Assembly: GCA_039984715.1 (NCBI GenBank)
Contig: JBDWUA010000012.1
Span: forward strand, 1 to 64,000
Length of the DNA: 64,000 nucleotides
Direction: 5' to 3'
Source: JABSSA01 sp039984715
GTDB lineage: Bacteria; Pseudomonadota; Alphaproteobacteria; Rhodobacterales; Rhodobacteraceae
Made by a program: the position numbers and the translations under genes. Below are positions 9,061-16,673 of this stretch, one piece after another. The notes under the pieces are model-generated. The model made no database searches, was not told the DNA's origin, and saw nothing but the letters and a program-made list of their open reading frames with translations. The first letter of the stretch is position 1. Every line of letters begins with the position of its first letter.

Positions 9061-9383
9061 CAGATCTGTTTTTCTGGCATCTGAACGATCAACCCGTCCA
9101 ATGCGTCTGTAACCTTCAACTGGCATGTCAAACGCGACCGCGCGGTGTCTGGTTCATACGCAAAATCAAGCATGTCCGTTTCCATGTCATCCTTGCCGGG
9201 CAACCGTTCAACCCATTCTGGATGTACATACACGTGACATGTGGAACAGGCACACGCCCCGCCACAATCTGCTTCGATTCCGGGAATGTTGTTGTCCCGC
9301 GCACCTTCCATAACGGTAAGACCGTTGGCCACGTCGACAACATGCTCTTTGCCACCGTGTTCGATGTAAGTGATTTTGGCCAT
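9060..9383 (-). CDS. fdxE: 2Fe-2S ferredoxin, FdVI (adrenodoxin-like) type
   Basis: A 107-residue ferredoxin with the vertebrate/adrenodoxin-type ligand set C40, C46, C49 and C87 (ADCGGACACSTCH and SRLTCQ). The sequence matches my memory of Rhodobacter capsulatus ferredoxin VI along its length, including TVMEGARD and ending in PEKQI. Such ferredoxins serve Fe-S cluster or haem-type biosynthesis, or feed P450s. The start ATG 9383 has an AGAGGG site; the longer upstream frame is not conserved. The TGA stop overlaps the next start. It is divergent from the LexA box and DnaE2 remnant. Confidence 0.92.
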   Translation of the reverse strand: MAKITYIEHGGKEHVVDVANGLTVMEGARDNNIPGIEADCGGACACSTCHVYVHPEWVERLPGKDDMETDMLDFAYEPDTARSRLTCQLKVTDALDGLIVQMPEKQI

Positions 9384-9487
9384 TTTCGCCCTCTTTCTTG
9401 ACAACTCGTTCGTTCTAGCCGGGGCGTATGGGGGACGCCAGTGTGTTTTTTGGCCTTGAGTGTTATCGCTTGTGATAAAACTCAAAT

Positions 9488-9502
9488 GTTCTATCTTTGT
9501 TC
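9488..9502 (+). promoter_or_regulatory. LexA/SOS box of the alphaproteobacterial type (GTTC-N7-GTTC)
   Basis: GTTC at 9488-9491 and GTTC at 9499-9502 are separated by exactly seven bases. This is the direct-repeat LexA operator known from Rhodobacteraceae and other alphaproteobacteria. It sits just before the ATG at 9505 that opens the DnaE2 remnant, and overlaps where a -10 element would fall downstream of TTGTGA. The position fits SOS repression of a transcript running into the remnant. Confidence 0.7.
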
Positions 9503-9504
9503 TC

Positions 9505-9900
9505 ATGCAGATATACCCATCTCCACGCCCCTATGCACGCCCCTATGCACGGGTGCACGTCCCCTCTTGGCCCAAACCACCCGCGTGCCTGCGCGCGTGT
9601 GATTTGACCTTACCCCCGTTGAATGCCTGTGTCGCCGTAGCGGGCTTGGTGATCTTGCGCCAACGCCCCGGAACCGCAAAGGGTGTTATTTTTCTGACGC
9701 TTGAGGACGAAACTGGCGTTGTGAACATCATCGTCTGGCGTCACATCTACGAACGCTTTCGCCGCGCAGTGATCGCGGGACGCATGCTACGTGTGACGGG
9801 ACGGATGCAGCGCGCACACAGCGTCACACATGTGCTGGCCGACCATATCGAAGACCTATCCCCCATGTTGGATCAACTGCTGACTGAGGATCGTACGTGA
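9505..9900 (+). pseudogene. dnaE2: Remnant of error-prone DNA polymerase DnaE2/ImuC (C-terminal OB domain only)
   Basis: The frame encodes 131 residues from ATG 9505. From about 9630 onward it matches the extreme C-terminal OB-fold of DnaE2 (VAGLVILRQRPGTAKG, then LEDETGVVNIIVW, ending HVLADHIEDLSPML). Full DnaE2 is about 1,000-1,100 residues, so the polymerase PHP, palm, fingers and HhH parts are missing. The first about 25 codons, with a tandem 12-base repeat, look non-homologous. No imuA or imuB lies upstream. Together with the intact LexA box, this reads as an internal deletion that removed almost all of an SOS mutagenesis operon. A short expressed peptide cannot be excluded. Confidence 0.75.
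9525..9548. repeat. Tandem duplicate of ACGCCCCTATGC
   Basis: Two exact head-to-tail copies of a 12-base unit (9525-9536, 9537-9548) lie between the LexA box and the start of the DnaE2-homologous sequence. It may be a slippage product at the suspected deletion joint. Confidence 0.8.
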
Positions 9901-10270
9901 TAATAAACCCACATCCCCCCTCACAAACTCTCAAGCTGCATCGCACAAAAGTCAGCATTCATCCGTGAAAGCTGGATGTCCCAAGCGCAAAAACCTGTCC
10001 GATTCAGCATATCAAAACAGAACACGCATCAAGCGCGCCCCATTCCAAACAAGACGGATGCACCGACCATAGTTGCGTCAAAGGCTGAGACGGCCCCCCA
10101 TTCAACGATCCACAGCAAATCCAGCCTTCAGATGATCAGCCAAAGCCTTCTAGTAGCCTATTTTGATCCCCCCACCCTAAACTAGGCGAGGGGTTAAGCA
10201 GCTAAAAACGCATCTCTTCAAGTCCATCAACGCAGATATGGGTGCAATGCACGTCACCAACGCGGCGATG
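9901..10270. other. Intergenic stretch without a recognisable gene
   Basis: This is 370 bases between the DnaE2 remnant and cynS. Short frames exist on both strands, but none has recognisable motifs or a convincing ribosome site. On the minus strand short coding-like fragments are broken by stops, so it may be decayed sequence. I see no hairpin followed by a T tract. Confidence 0.5.
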
Positions 10271-10720
10271 TCACCAAGCGTTATACGAAAGATATTTGCC
10301 CGACATTTCAACCTTGACCCGGTCGCCCTTTTCATTGGGAACGCGCGTGACTGACATGTCAAAGTCGATGGCTGACATGATCCCATCGCCAAACTTTTCG
10401 TGGATCAGCGCCTTGAGCGTTGGACCATAAACGCCAACGATTTCATAAAATCTATAGATACACGGATCAGTCGGCACGGCTTGTGCCCAAATTTTAGTTG
10501 GGCTTTCTGTCAGTACCGCCGCGGCTTCTTGGGGCAGCGCTAAGGCGGTGACAATCGCATCCGCCTTATCCGCTGGAAACGCATTCATCCCCATCGCCGC
10601 AGAATGGGTCCACACCGCAGACATGTCTATTTTTTCGGCAATGGCTTCCCACGTCAGGCCTGCTTGGCGCTTTGCTGATAGGATCATCTCTGTCACGTCT
10701 TCTTTGGTCAAATAGTCCAT
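10271..10720 (-). CDS. cynS: Cyanate hydratase (cyanase)
   Basis: A 149-residue enzyme that converts cyanate and bicarbonate to CO2 and carbamate, which yields ammonium. The N-terminal helical domain (about 1-80) is followed by the family block PTDPCIYRFYEIVGVYG and ALIHEKFGDGIMSAIDF. The catalytic triad is present as R90, E93 and S116, with the same spacing as R96/E99/S122 of the E. coli enzyme. The active form of the family is a decamer. It is last in an operon, 22 bp after the phosphatase/kinase gene, with an AAGGA ribosome site. Confidence 0.96.
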   Translation of the reverse strand: MDYLTKEDVTEMILSAKRQAGLTWEAIAEKIDMSAVWTHSAAMGMNAFPADKADAIVTALALPQEAAAVLTESPTKIWAQAVPTDPCIYRFYEIVGVYGPTLKALIHEKFGDGIMSAIDFDMSVTRVPNEKGDRVKVEMSGKYLSYNAW

Positions 10721-10742
10721 AGGTTTTCCTTGGTTGTTCAGA

Positions 10743-12473
10743 TTAACGGGTGAGAAGAAAAAGAATAATCAGGCCCAAAACAGCGCTGAGCGACTTCCAA
10801 AAGCCCACTGGGTGTTTTTCAATCAAAGGCCGCGCAGTTTGGCGCGACCATTTTGCAGAAGGGCGTTTAAGATCGGCCAGAAACTCGGACATCGAAGATT
10901 GACGATTGGCGGCAATCGGATGCACTGCGCGCCTTAGTGCGGCGTCGATCCAGTCTGGCACCCCGTTTTCGGCATCGCGAGCGGGTTGGTAATTCAAGGA
11001 CTTTAAGTCACTTCGCGAACGGACCTGTGAGACATGCGTGCCATACGGCAGGCGCCCAGTCAGCATTTCATAGGCGATCACACCGATGGAAAATAAATCA
11101 GACGCGGGGCCTGCCCGTTCGCCCGCAAAATACTCGGGTGCAGCATATTGCAACGTGCCAAGAACATCCTGCCCCTGCTGCGTTTGCACGGTTTCCGCTA
11201 CGCCGGCCACAAACGTCGACCCAAAGTCGATGATTTTGACCGTACCGGATGCGTCGATCAGAATGTTTTCCGGGCGCAGATCTTGGTGCAACATTTGGCG
11301 CCGGTGCATAGCGCGCGTTCCGCTGATAAGTTGGGCCACGATTTCACGGACGTCTTGTAACGATGCATTCGGATGATCGTGCATCCATTGCCGCAAAGTC
11401 TGACCGGTGATGTATTCGGATAAAACATAGAATTTCGTGCGTTGTGCGGGTGCGTCCACTGCGCCAAGAAGATGCGCATTTTGCACCCGTCGCGCGATCC
11501 ATTCTTCCATCAAGAAACGACGTCGGAAATCCGGATCTTCGCGCAATTCGACTGACGGGATTTTAAGTGCCACAAATCCCTGATCAGGCGCTTGCGCAAG
11601 ATAGATATGACTGCGCGCATTGGCGTGGATCGGTCGTTTAATCACATACCCATCGATCACATCACCTGCTTTGGGCAAGTCAGGACAGGGTAATTTCGCA
11701 AGGTCCGCAACCAGATCAGCGGTTTGCGGGGGCGGTAATGCGTCAACCCGTATGATCTGGACCGTCAGATTGTCTTGACTGCCAAGATCATAGGCCGCTT
11801 GGCCGATCGCTTTCGCTGCGACATTCAGATCGACTTCGGTTTTCAAAATGTCTGCGACATTACTTTCGACCATGGCGGCATGTACGCCATCTGTGGTCAT
11901 CAAAAACACATCACCGACGGAAATTGGGGTCGCGACATAATCAATCTCGACCTGTCTGCGGGCCCCCATCGCCCGGCTAAGATAGTGACCATCTGCACCA
12001 TTAGGAAGAGTGTGATCCACCGTAAGCTGTTCCAGGCTGCGTCCTGACATGCGCAAGACCCGGCTGTCTCCAACGTGGAAGATATGCGCTGTTCCAGCTT
12101 TCAAGATAAGAGCGGAGAGTGTCGAAACCCAACCGTGGTCGATGTCCTCCACGTGGGCGGCACGGCTTTTGCTATGCAGCCATGCGTTGGTCGCGGCGAT
12201 GACAGCCGATGCAGCGGGCTTTACCGTCCACGCATCCGAGGTGCTGTAGTAATCCGACAACAGGCTTTTTACGCAAATCTCAGCGGCTTCACGGCCCATT
12301 TTGCTGCTGCTGACACCATCAGCAATTGCGACAGTTATTCCCTTTAGCGTCAGGACTGCGTCTGTCGGAATGACCGCGCCATAAAAATCTTGGTTCTCAG
12401 GCTTGCGACCAGCGCTTGACCATTGGCCAAGGCTGATCGCAAGTGTTTGGGATGTTGTCATATCAAGTGACAT
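10743..12473 (-). CDS. Fused PP2C-type protein phosphatase and Ser/Thr protein kinase, membrane-anchored
   Basis: A 576-residue protein. Residues about 10-245 form a PP2C phosphatase with the metal-binding acidic residues kept: ADG (51-53), GDSR (135-138), TTDG (193-196) and QDN (233-235). Residues about 275-540 form a Hanks-type kinase with K304 (VALK), HQD (396-398), N403, DFG (416-418) and APE (445-447); the glycine loop is degenerate (HANARSH) and HRD is HQD. A single transmembrane helix ends the chain (about 555-574). The same polypeptide could add and remove phosphate on a target. It lies between an FNT channel gene and cynS, so the channel or cyanase is a plausible target (inference). 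Start choice is uncertain; ATG 12461 is the alternative. Confidence 0.88.
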   Translation of the reverse strand: MSLDMTTSQTLAISLGQWSSAGRKPENQDFYGAVIPTDAVLTLKGITVAIADGVSSSKMGREAAEICVKSLLSDYYSTSDAWTVKPAASAVIAATNAWLHSKSRAAHVEDIDHGWVSTLSALILKAGTAHIFHVGDSRVLRMSGRSLEQLTVDHTLPNGADGHYLSRAMGARRQVEIDYVATPISVGDVFLMTTDGVHAAMVESNVADILKTEVDLNVAAKAIGQAAYDLGSQDNLTVQIIRVDALPPPQTADLVADLAKLPCPDLPKAGDVIDGYVIKRPIHANARSHIYLAQAPDQGFVALKIPSVELREDPDFRRRFLMEEWIARRVQNAHLLGAVDAPAQRTKFYVLSEYITGQTLRQWMHDHPNASLQDVREIVAQLISGTRAMHRRQMLHQDLRPENILIDASGTVKIIDFGSTFVAGVAETVQTQQGQDVLGTLQYAAPEYFAGERAGPASDLFSIGVIAYEMLTGRLPYGTHVSQVRSRSDLKSLNYQPARDAENGVPDWIDAALRRAVHPIAANRQSSMSEFLADLKRPSAKWSRQTARPLIEKHPVGFWKSLSAVLGLIILFLLTR

Positions 12474-12538
12474 TTTAATTTCGCAATTGGCCCAATGCCA
12501 TTCAGGTACTGATAAAGCGCAGCACCGGGTCTGTTTGC

Positions 12539-13384
12539 TTACTCAGCTGGCGTCGCAGTCGCATCGACTGGTGCCTCTGAATTGATCGAAGGGGATGTTT
12601 TGTAATGCGTTGCATAGATCGTTGCGCCCACAAACGTCAGGCCTCCTACAAGGTTCCCGATCACAGTCGGAATCTCATTCCACAGCAGGTAATCACCGAT
12701 CGTAAAGTCACCACCCAACAACAAACCCGATGGGAACAGGAACATGTTGACGATTGAGTGTTCGAAACCGAGGTAGAAGAAGATCAGGATTGGCATCCAC
12801 ATCGCAATGACTTTGCCCGATACCGAAGTGGACATCATCGCGGCAACAACGCCTGTTGATACCATCCAGTTACACATCACAGCGCGGACAAACAGGGTCA
12901 GCATGCCGCCAAAGCCGGCCTCTTTATAGCCGACTGTGCGTGCTTCGCCGATCAAACCAATGCGTTGACCAACTGCGTTCGGTTCATGGTTGAACCCCGT
13001 GGTAAAGATGATCGCCATGAAAATCGCCACTGTAAATGCTCCGGCGAAATTCCCGCAAAACACAAGCCCCCAGTTGCGCAGAACACCTTTGACAGTGACG
13101 CCGGGACGTTTGTCCAGCAATGCAAGCGGGCACAACGTGAAAACACCTGTGAGCAGGTCAAATCCAAGAAGATAAAGGGTGCAGAACCCGACTGGAAACA
13201 AAAGTGCACCAACCAGAAAGTTGCCAGTGTTCACCGCCACAGTGACCGCGAAGGCGGCAGCGAGTGCAAGGATTGCACCGGCCATAAAGGCGCGGATCAG
13301 CGTATCTTTCGTAGACATAAAGACTTTGGCTTCGCCTGCGTCGATCATTTTCGACGAGAATTCAGCAGGAGCAACGTATGACAT
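12539..13384 (-). CDS. Formate/nitrite transporter (FNT) family channel
   Basis: A 281-residue protein with six membrane segments and the FNT signatures GNFLVGALLFP, GNFAGA, CNWMV and YLGFEHSIVNMF. The gating/selectivity histidine is H209, the same number as in E. coli FocA. FNT pentamers pass small monovalent anions such as formate, nitrite and hydrosulfide. Because it heads an operon ending in cyanase, cyanate (also a small linear anion) or nitrite is the likely cargo; this is inference from context. An AAAGG site precedes ATG 13384. The gap to the kinase gene is 65 bp. Confidence 0.9.
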   Translation of the reverse strand: MSYVAPAEFSSKMIDAGEAKVFMSTKDTLIRAFMAGAILALAAAFAVTVAVNTGNFLVGALLFPVGFCTLYLLGFDLLTGVFTLCPLALLDKRPGVTVKGVLRNWGLVFCGNFAGAFTVAIFMAIIFTTGFNHEPNAVGQRIGLIGEARTVGYKEAGFGGMLTLFVRAVMCNWMVSTGVVAAMMSTSVSGKVIAMWMPILIFFYLGFEHSIVNMFLFPSGLLLGGDFTIGDYLLWNEIPTVIGNLVGGLTFVGATIYATHYKTSPSINSEAPVDATATPAE

Positions 13385-13425
13385 TGCGATACCCTTTCAG
13401 AGAGATTTGGAAGGAAAGCTGACCG

Positions 13426-13441
13426 TGCAAAAACCGTGCAC
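13426..13441 (-). promoter_or_regulatory. Candidate sigma-54 (-24/-12) promoter of the FNT operon
   Basis: On the minus strand the sequence is GTGCACG-GTTT-TTGCA against the consensus TGGCACG-N4-TTGC. The -12 GC and the GCACG part fit; the first G of the -24 GG pair is replaced by T. It would start transcription about 30 bases before the FNT ATG, a suitable distance. The match is imperfect, so this is a candidate only. Confidence 0.35.
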
Positions 13442-13542
13442 TGATCAGCCAGACTATCTAGCGAGCCGCCAAAGCGACTGTTTTTGGATGGGATACGAAA
13501 GCGACCGCGTCGTTGCTGTCACGTTAGACCATGTTCGAACCC

Positions 13543-13559
13543 GCACCATTGCAGGTTGC
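13543..13559. promoter_or_regulatory. NtrC-like imperfect inverted repeat
   Basis: GCACC-ATTGCA-GGTTGC resembles the NtrC site TGCACC-N5-GGTGCA with one extra spacer base and one extra base in the right arm. It lies about 100 bp upstream of the candidate sigma-54 promoter, where an NtrC enhancer site would be expected. Weak on its own. Confidence 0.2.
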
Positions 13560-13732
13560 CTAACACTCGTGAAATCAGCCTTGGGCAGCCCCGTTTCAAA
13601 AACAAGAGATTGAGCCGATTATTTAAACGATTGGGTAAGGATTTGCCGTTTTGCTCAATAATTAAACCACTCGCCCCTGTGTTTTGATGCGATTGGTCAC
13701 AAATTGGGCAATTCACGCGGCTTCTTGAGATT

Positions 13733-13967
13733 ATGTCGAATCTCTCGCTTGAACTGGACAGGCTTACCCCAGTGTCACGGGAAGGTTTTGCGTGGGCTGA
13801 AAAGGCCTATGAACATTTGAAGCCTCAGAGCAGCGCAGTTCTTGGATCTATGTTTCGGCAACGAAGACGACGCAAATCTCACAACAAAGCACCTCAAACC
13901 TTTTGTTCTTTTGTCACTACTTGGAGTGTTCGCAGGCGTTTGGCTTGCCACGGCACTCGTCGGGTAA
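13733..13967 (+). pseudogene. Possible small membrane-anchored protein gene broken by a frameshift
   Basis: From ATG 13733 one frame reads MSNLSLELDRLTP... to about residue 42, then turns Arg-rich and loses protein character. Another frame over about 13850-13967 reads GNEDDANLTTKHLKPF, then a hydrophobic helix (VLLSLLGVFAGVWLATALVG) and a TAA. Joined, they would give a protein of about 76 residues with a C-terminal membrane anchor. This could be a decayed gene, a sequencing error or chance. I do not recognise the product. Confidence 0.3.
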
Positions 13968-14005
13968 TGAAGCCGCAGGCTGCGCAACCTAAGGTTCGTG
14001 CAGGT

Positions 14006-16015
14006 TCACGACTTGGGGCGGTGGTCCCAAACTTCGGACGGTTCAATCCGGGATTTATTGGAACTCATGGCCTGAAGGACCGCGTTGAGAAGATCATCCC
14101 GGCTGACGGGCTTCATGAGGCGAATATCCGACGGCTTAAGGCCATTGCCATGCACCGTTGCCTCTGAGGCATAACCCGAAAGGAAAATGCACGGCAAATC
14201 TGGATTGATGCCGCGGATTTCTTTTGCCAAGGCAGGGCCCTGCAGAGTTCCGGGCATCACCACGTCAGTGATAAGCAAATCGATGTGTTCAGCTGCATTA
14301 AAGGCCTTGAATGCGGCATCACCCGTTGCGGCAATGATCACCTGATGACCGGCTTCTTCCAACATTTGACGCAGCACTTTCCCAACAGCGTCTTCGTCTT
14401 CGGACACCAGAATTCTGAGCGCTCCGTGCCCCGATGGGATACGGGTGTCTGCGAGAAACGCCTCGTCTTCGTTAGACGTCGTCACGGCCTTGAAATAGAG
14501 CTTAAACGTCGTGCCAACCCCAACCTCGGAATATAGCTGAACCGTGCCGCCTGATTGTTTCATGAACCCCTGAACCATAGACAGACCCAACCCAGACCCC
14601 TTGCCCACCGGCTTATTGGTAAAGAAGGGTTCGAAAATTCGGTCCACTATGTCGTCTGGGATGCCCTGCCCGGTATCCGAAATGGCAAGCATCACATAAC
14701 GACCGGGTTCGATGTTCTCATGCCGCTCTTGGACATATTCCGGGCCGATGCGCATATTGGCTGTTTCGATCGTTATTTTCCCGCCGTCGGGCATTGCATC
14801 ACGCGCGTTCAGCAAGAGGTTGATGACAGCATTGTCCAGGGACGTGGCGTCCAATTCGGTGTCCCACAGCCCAGCCATAAATGAGTTTTCGATCGAGATG
14901 TTTTCCGGCAAAATGCGCAACCCCCAACCAACCGAATTCTGGATGTGCTTGTTTAAATTCATTCTGACCGGCGTAAGATGCGCACGTCGGGCAAAGCTCA
15001 GTAGGTTTTTGCTAAGCTCTGCACCCCGTTTCGTCGCCCAAAGTGCTTCCTTGAGGTATTCTTTTTGAAGTTCCGAAAGCTCACCATCCACTGTCAATTC
15101 GATATTGCCCATGATCACGGCAAGCAGGTTGTTGAAATCATGCGCGATACCGCCAGTGAGCGTGCCGATGGCCTCGATGCGTTGTGATTGGCGAACGCGT
15201 GCTTCTGCTTCGCGCAAGTCGGTCAGGTCAATTGTACAGCCAACCGTTTCAACGACCTGTCCGGTGTCATCAAAAATTGGTTCGGCAAACTGACGCACAA
15301 AACGCACAGTCTCATCGGGATGGACGATCCTGTATTCGACCTCCATCGCCTCGCCATTGTCGACTTTCGCGACGGCCGCGCTGAATATCAGGCGATCGTC
15401 TTCATGGATCAGTTTGATGAATGGGGCCGTTCCTTTCGACTGCTCAATCAGTGCGTCAGGTGTCATGCCAAAAAGGCCAGCGTAATGATCTGAGCAAAAC
15501 AGGCAATTTCCTGTTTTGACATCCCACGTAAAGTATCCAACCCGCGCGACCCGGACAGCACGTCTGAGGCGCTCTTCGCTTTGCAAAATTATGGCTGCTT
15601 GTTTGTCTTTCTTTGCCGTTTCAATGGACAATGCCAGACGGAGGACTCTTTCCTGTTCTGTCAAAGCAAGAACCGCACGGGTATGGTTGTCTTTCAAGCG
15701 TCCCAAAATCACGCCGACGGTTGTAAATATAGAAGCGGAAAAGGCTGTTTTTGTGAATTCTCCGGTCAACATTTCGGGGCCAAGCCCATTTGAATATGCA
15801 TGAAATAAGAAGACCGAGCTTATAAGCCCTACGGACAGCCCCGGCCAAAAACCCCCGAGCGAACCAGCCACGACCACAGAAAGTAGTACCGTGATAAAGG
15901 GCACCGGAACTGTGAGTCCTAAATGCAGGGCTACATCAATGAATGCAATGACCACGATGCTGGGCACGACCGCAAGAAGCCGACGAAGCAAGGATAAGCT
16001 GGAAAGGACTGCCAT
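14006..16015 (-). CDS. Hybrid sensor histidine kinase with PAS and receiver domains
   Basis: A 669-residue protein. The N-terminus has about three or four membrane segments (about 12-105, MASE/DUF4118-like), a short coiled coil, a PAS domain (about 145-270, ending in a PAC-like IDLTDLREAE), a dimerisation domain with the phospho-acceptor H292 (GGIAHDFNN), and an ATPase domain with N403 (NLLLNARDAM), DTGQG (447-451) and GKGSGLG (471-477). A receiver domain follows at about 533-655 with D584 (ITDVVMPG). No output domain or adjacent response regulator is seen, so the phosphoryl acceptor is unknown. The signal is also unknown. Confidence 0.9.
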   Translation of the reverse strand: MAVLSSLSLLRRLLAVVPSIVVIAFIDVALHLGLTVPVPFITVLLSVVVAGSLGGFWPGLSVGLISSVFLFHAYSNGLGPEMLTGEFTKTAFSASIFTTVGVILGRLKDNHTRAVLALTEQERVLRLALSIETAKKDKQAAIILQSEERLRRAVRVARVGYFTWDVKTGNCLFCSDHYAGLFGMTPDALIEQSKGTAPFIKLIHEDDRLIFSAAVAKVDNGEAMEVEYRIVHPDETVRFVRQFAEPIFDDTGQVVETVGCTIDLTDLREAEARVRQSQRIEAIGTLTGGIAHDFNNLLAVIMGNIELTVDGELSELQKEYLKEALWATKRGAELSKNLLSFARRAHLTPVRMNLNKHIQNSVGWGLRILPENISIENSFMAGLWDTELDATSLDNAVINLLLNARDAMPDGGKITIETANMRIGPEYVQERHENIEPGRYVMLAISDTGQGIPDDIVDRIFEPFFTNKPVGKGSGLGLSMVQGFMKQSGGTVQLYSEVGVGTTFKLYFKAVTTSNEDEAFLADTRIPSGHGALRILVSEDEDAVGKVLRQMLEEAGHQVIIAATGDAAFKAFNAAEHIDLLITDVVMPGTLQGPALAKEIRGINPDLPCIFLSGYASEATVHGNGLKPSDIRLMKPVSRDDLLNAVLQAMSSNKSRIEPSEVWDHRPKS

Positions 16016-16673
16016 AACCGGGATGTTTTTCCTAAGTCACTTCAGTTTGGGTAAATATAAACCTCTCTTACCAGCTATATTTTCGCAAGAGTCTAGCCCC
16101 CCAATTAGGGCATGGATCAAACACAAGGCAGTCGATTTAACCAAGTTCTGTCCGCGTCGGACAATTCACGGCAACAAAGCAATCGATCATTTAAAATAAT
16201 GTTTTTTATTTAATGACTTAGAGGAAGATTCTGAACTGAATCAACACAACACTCGCAATCCATCCAAGCCCCGCCTCGCGCCCCTTCACTGCTGTATCCC
16301 CGAGCCCCTTTGGCTTAAAACCGCCTATCGACCGATGCGAAGGCAAATTTCGCGAAGCGGACCTTTGCATGAACCACGATCAAGAGGCCAAGTCATCAAT
16401 TCGATTTGCGCATTTGGCGCGTCACAAGTGACCAATCCAATAAGTTCTCCAAAAATCGGGGCTCAATTGTCTGGGCTCAATTGAAGGACATCGAAACTTC
16501 GGTTTAGATCCCTCTCTGCAATCGTTGAGGGAAACGGGATATTTTACGCGTATAGGTTTAAATTTGCCAAAGTTTTTTGATGAACTGGGCGCAAACAAGT
16601 CTGAATACCGCCATATTTTCTTGGTAGCAAAACCATCGTTATTGATGACAAATTTAGAGCTTGAGAACACCCG
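16016..16673. other. Long intergenic region without a recognisable gene
   Basis: This is 658 bases between the divergent histidine kinase and Hint-protein genes, with no supported gene on either strand. It is more AT-rich than its surroundings around 16185-16215 (T-tract and TTTAAA-like runs), as expected for promoters of both neighbours. It also holds the 14-base-period direct repeat at 16459-16483. Confidence 0.5.
16459..16483. repeat. Direct repeat GGGCTCAATTG with 14-base period
   Basis: GGGCTCAATTG occurs at 16459-16469 and again at 16473-16483, about 190 bp upstream of the Hint-protein gene. Two direct half-sites at a regular spacing could bind a regulator; no known family site is recognised. 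Confidence 0.6.

Larger units (their letters stand above)
13385..13732. other. Regulatory intergenic region upstream of the FNT-kinase-cynS operon
   Basis: This 348-base stretch has no convincing gene. It holds a candidate sigma-54 promoter (13426-13441, minus strand) and an imperfect NtrC-like inverted repeat about 100 bp further upstream (13543-13559), both oriented toward the FNT gene. The sequence GTTCGAACC near 13533 resembles a tRNA T-arm, but no tRNA fold surrounds it. Confidence 0.45.

Noticed and set aside
13520..13560. tRNA T-arm-like GTTCGAACC
   Set aside because: No acceptor stem, anticodon arm or CCA-end can be folded around it on either strand.
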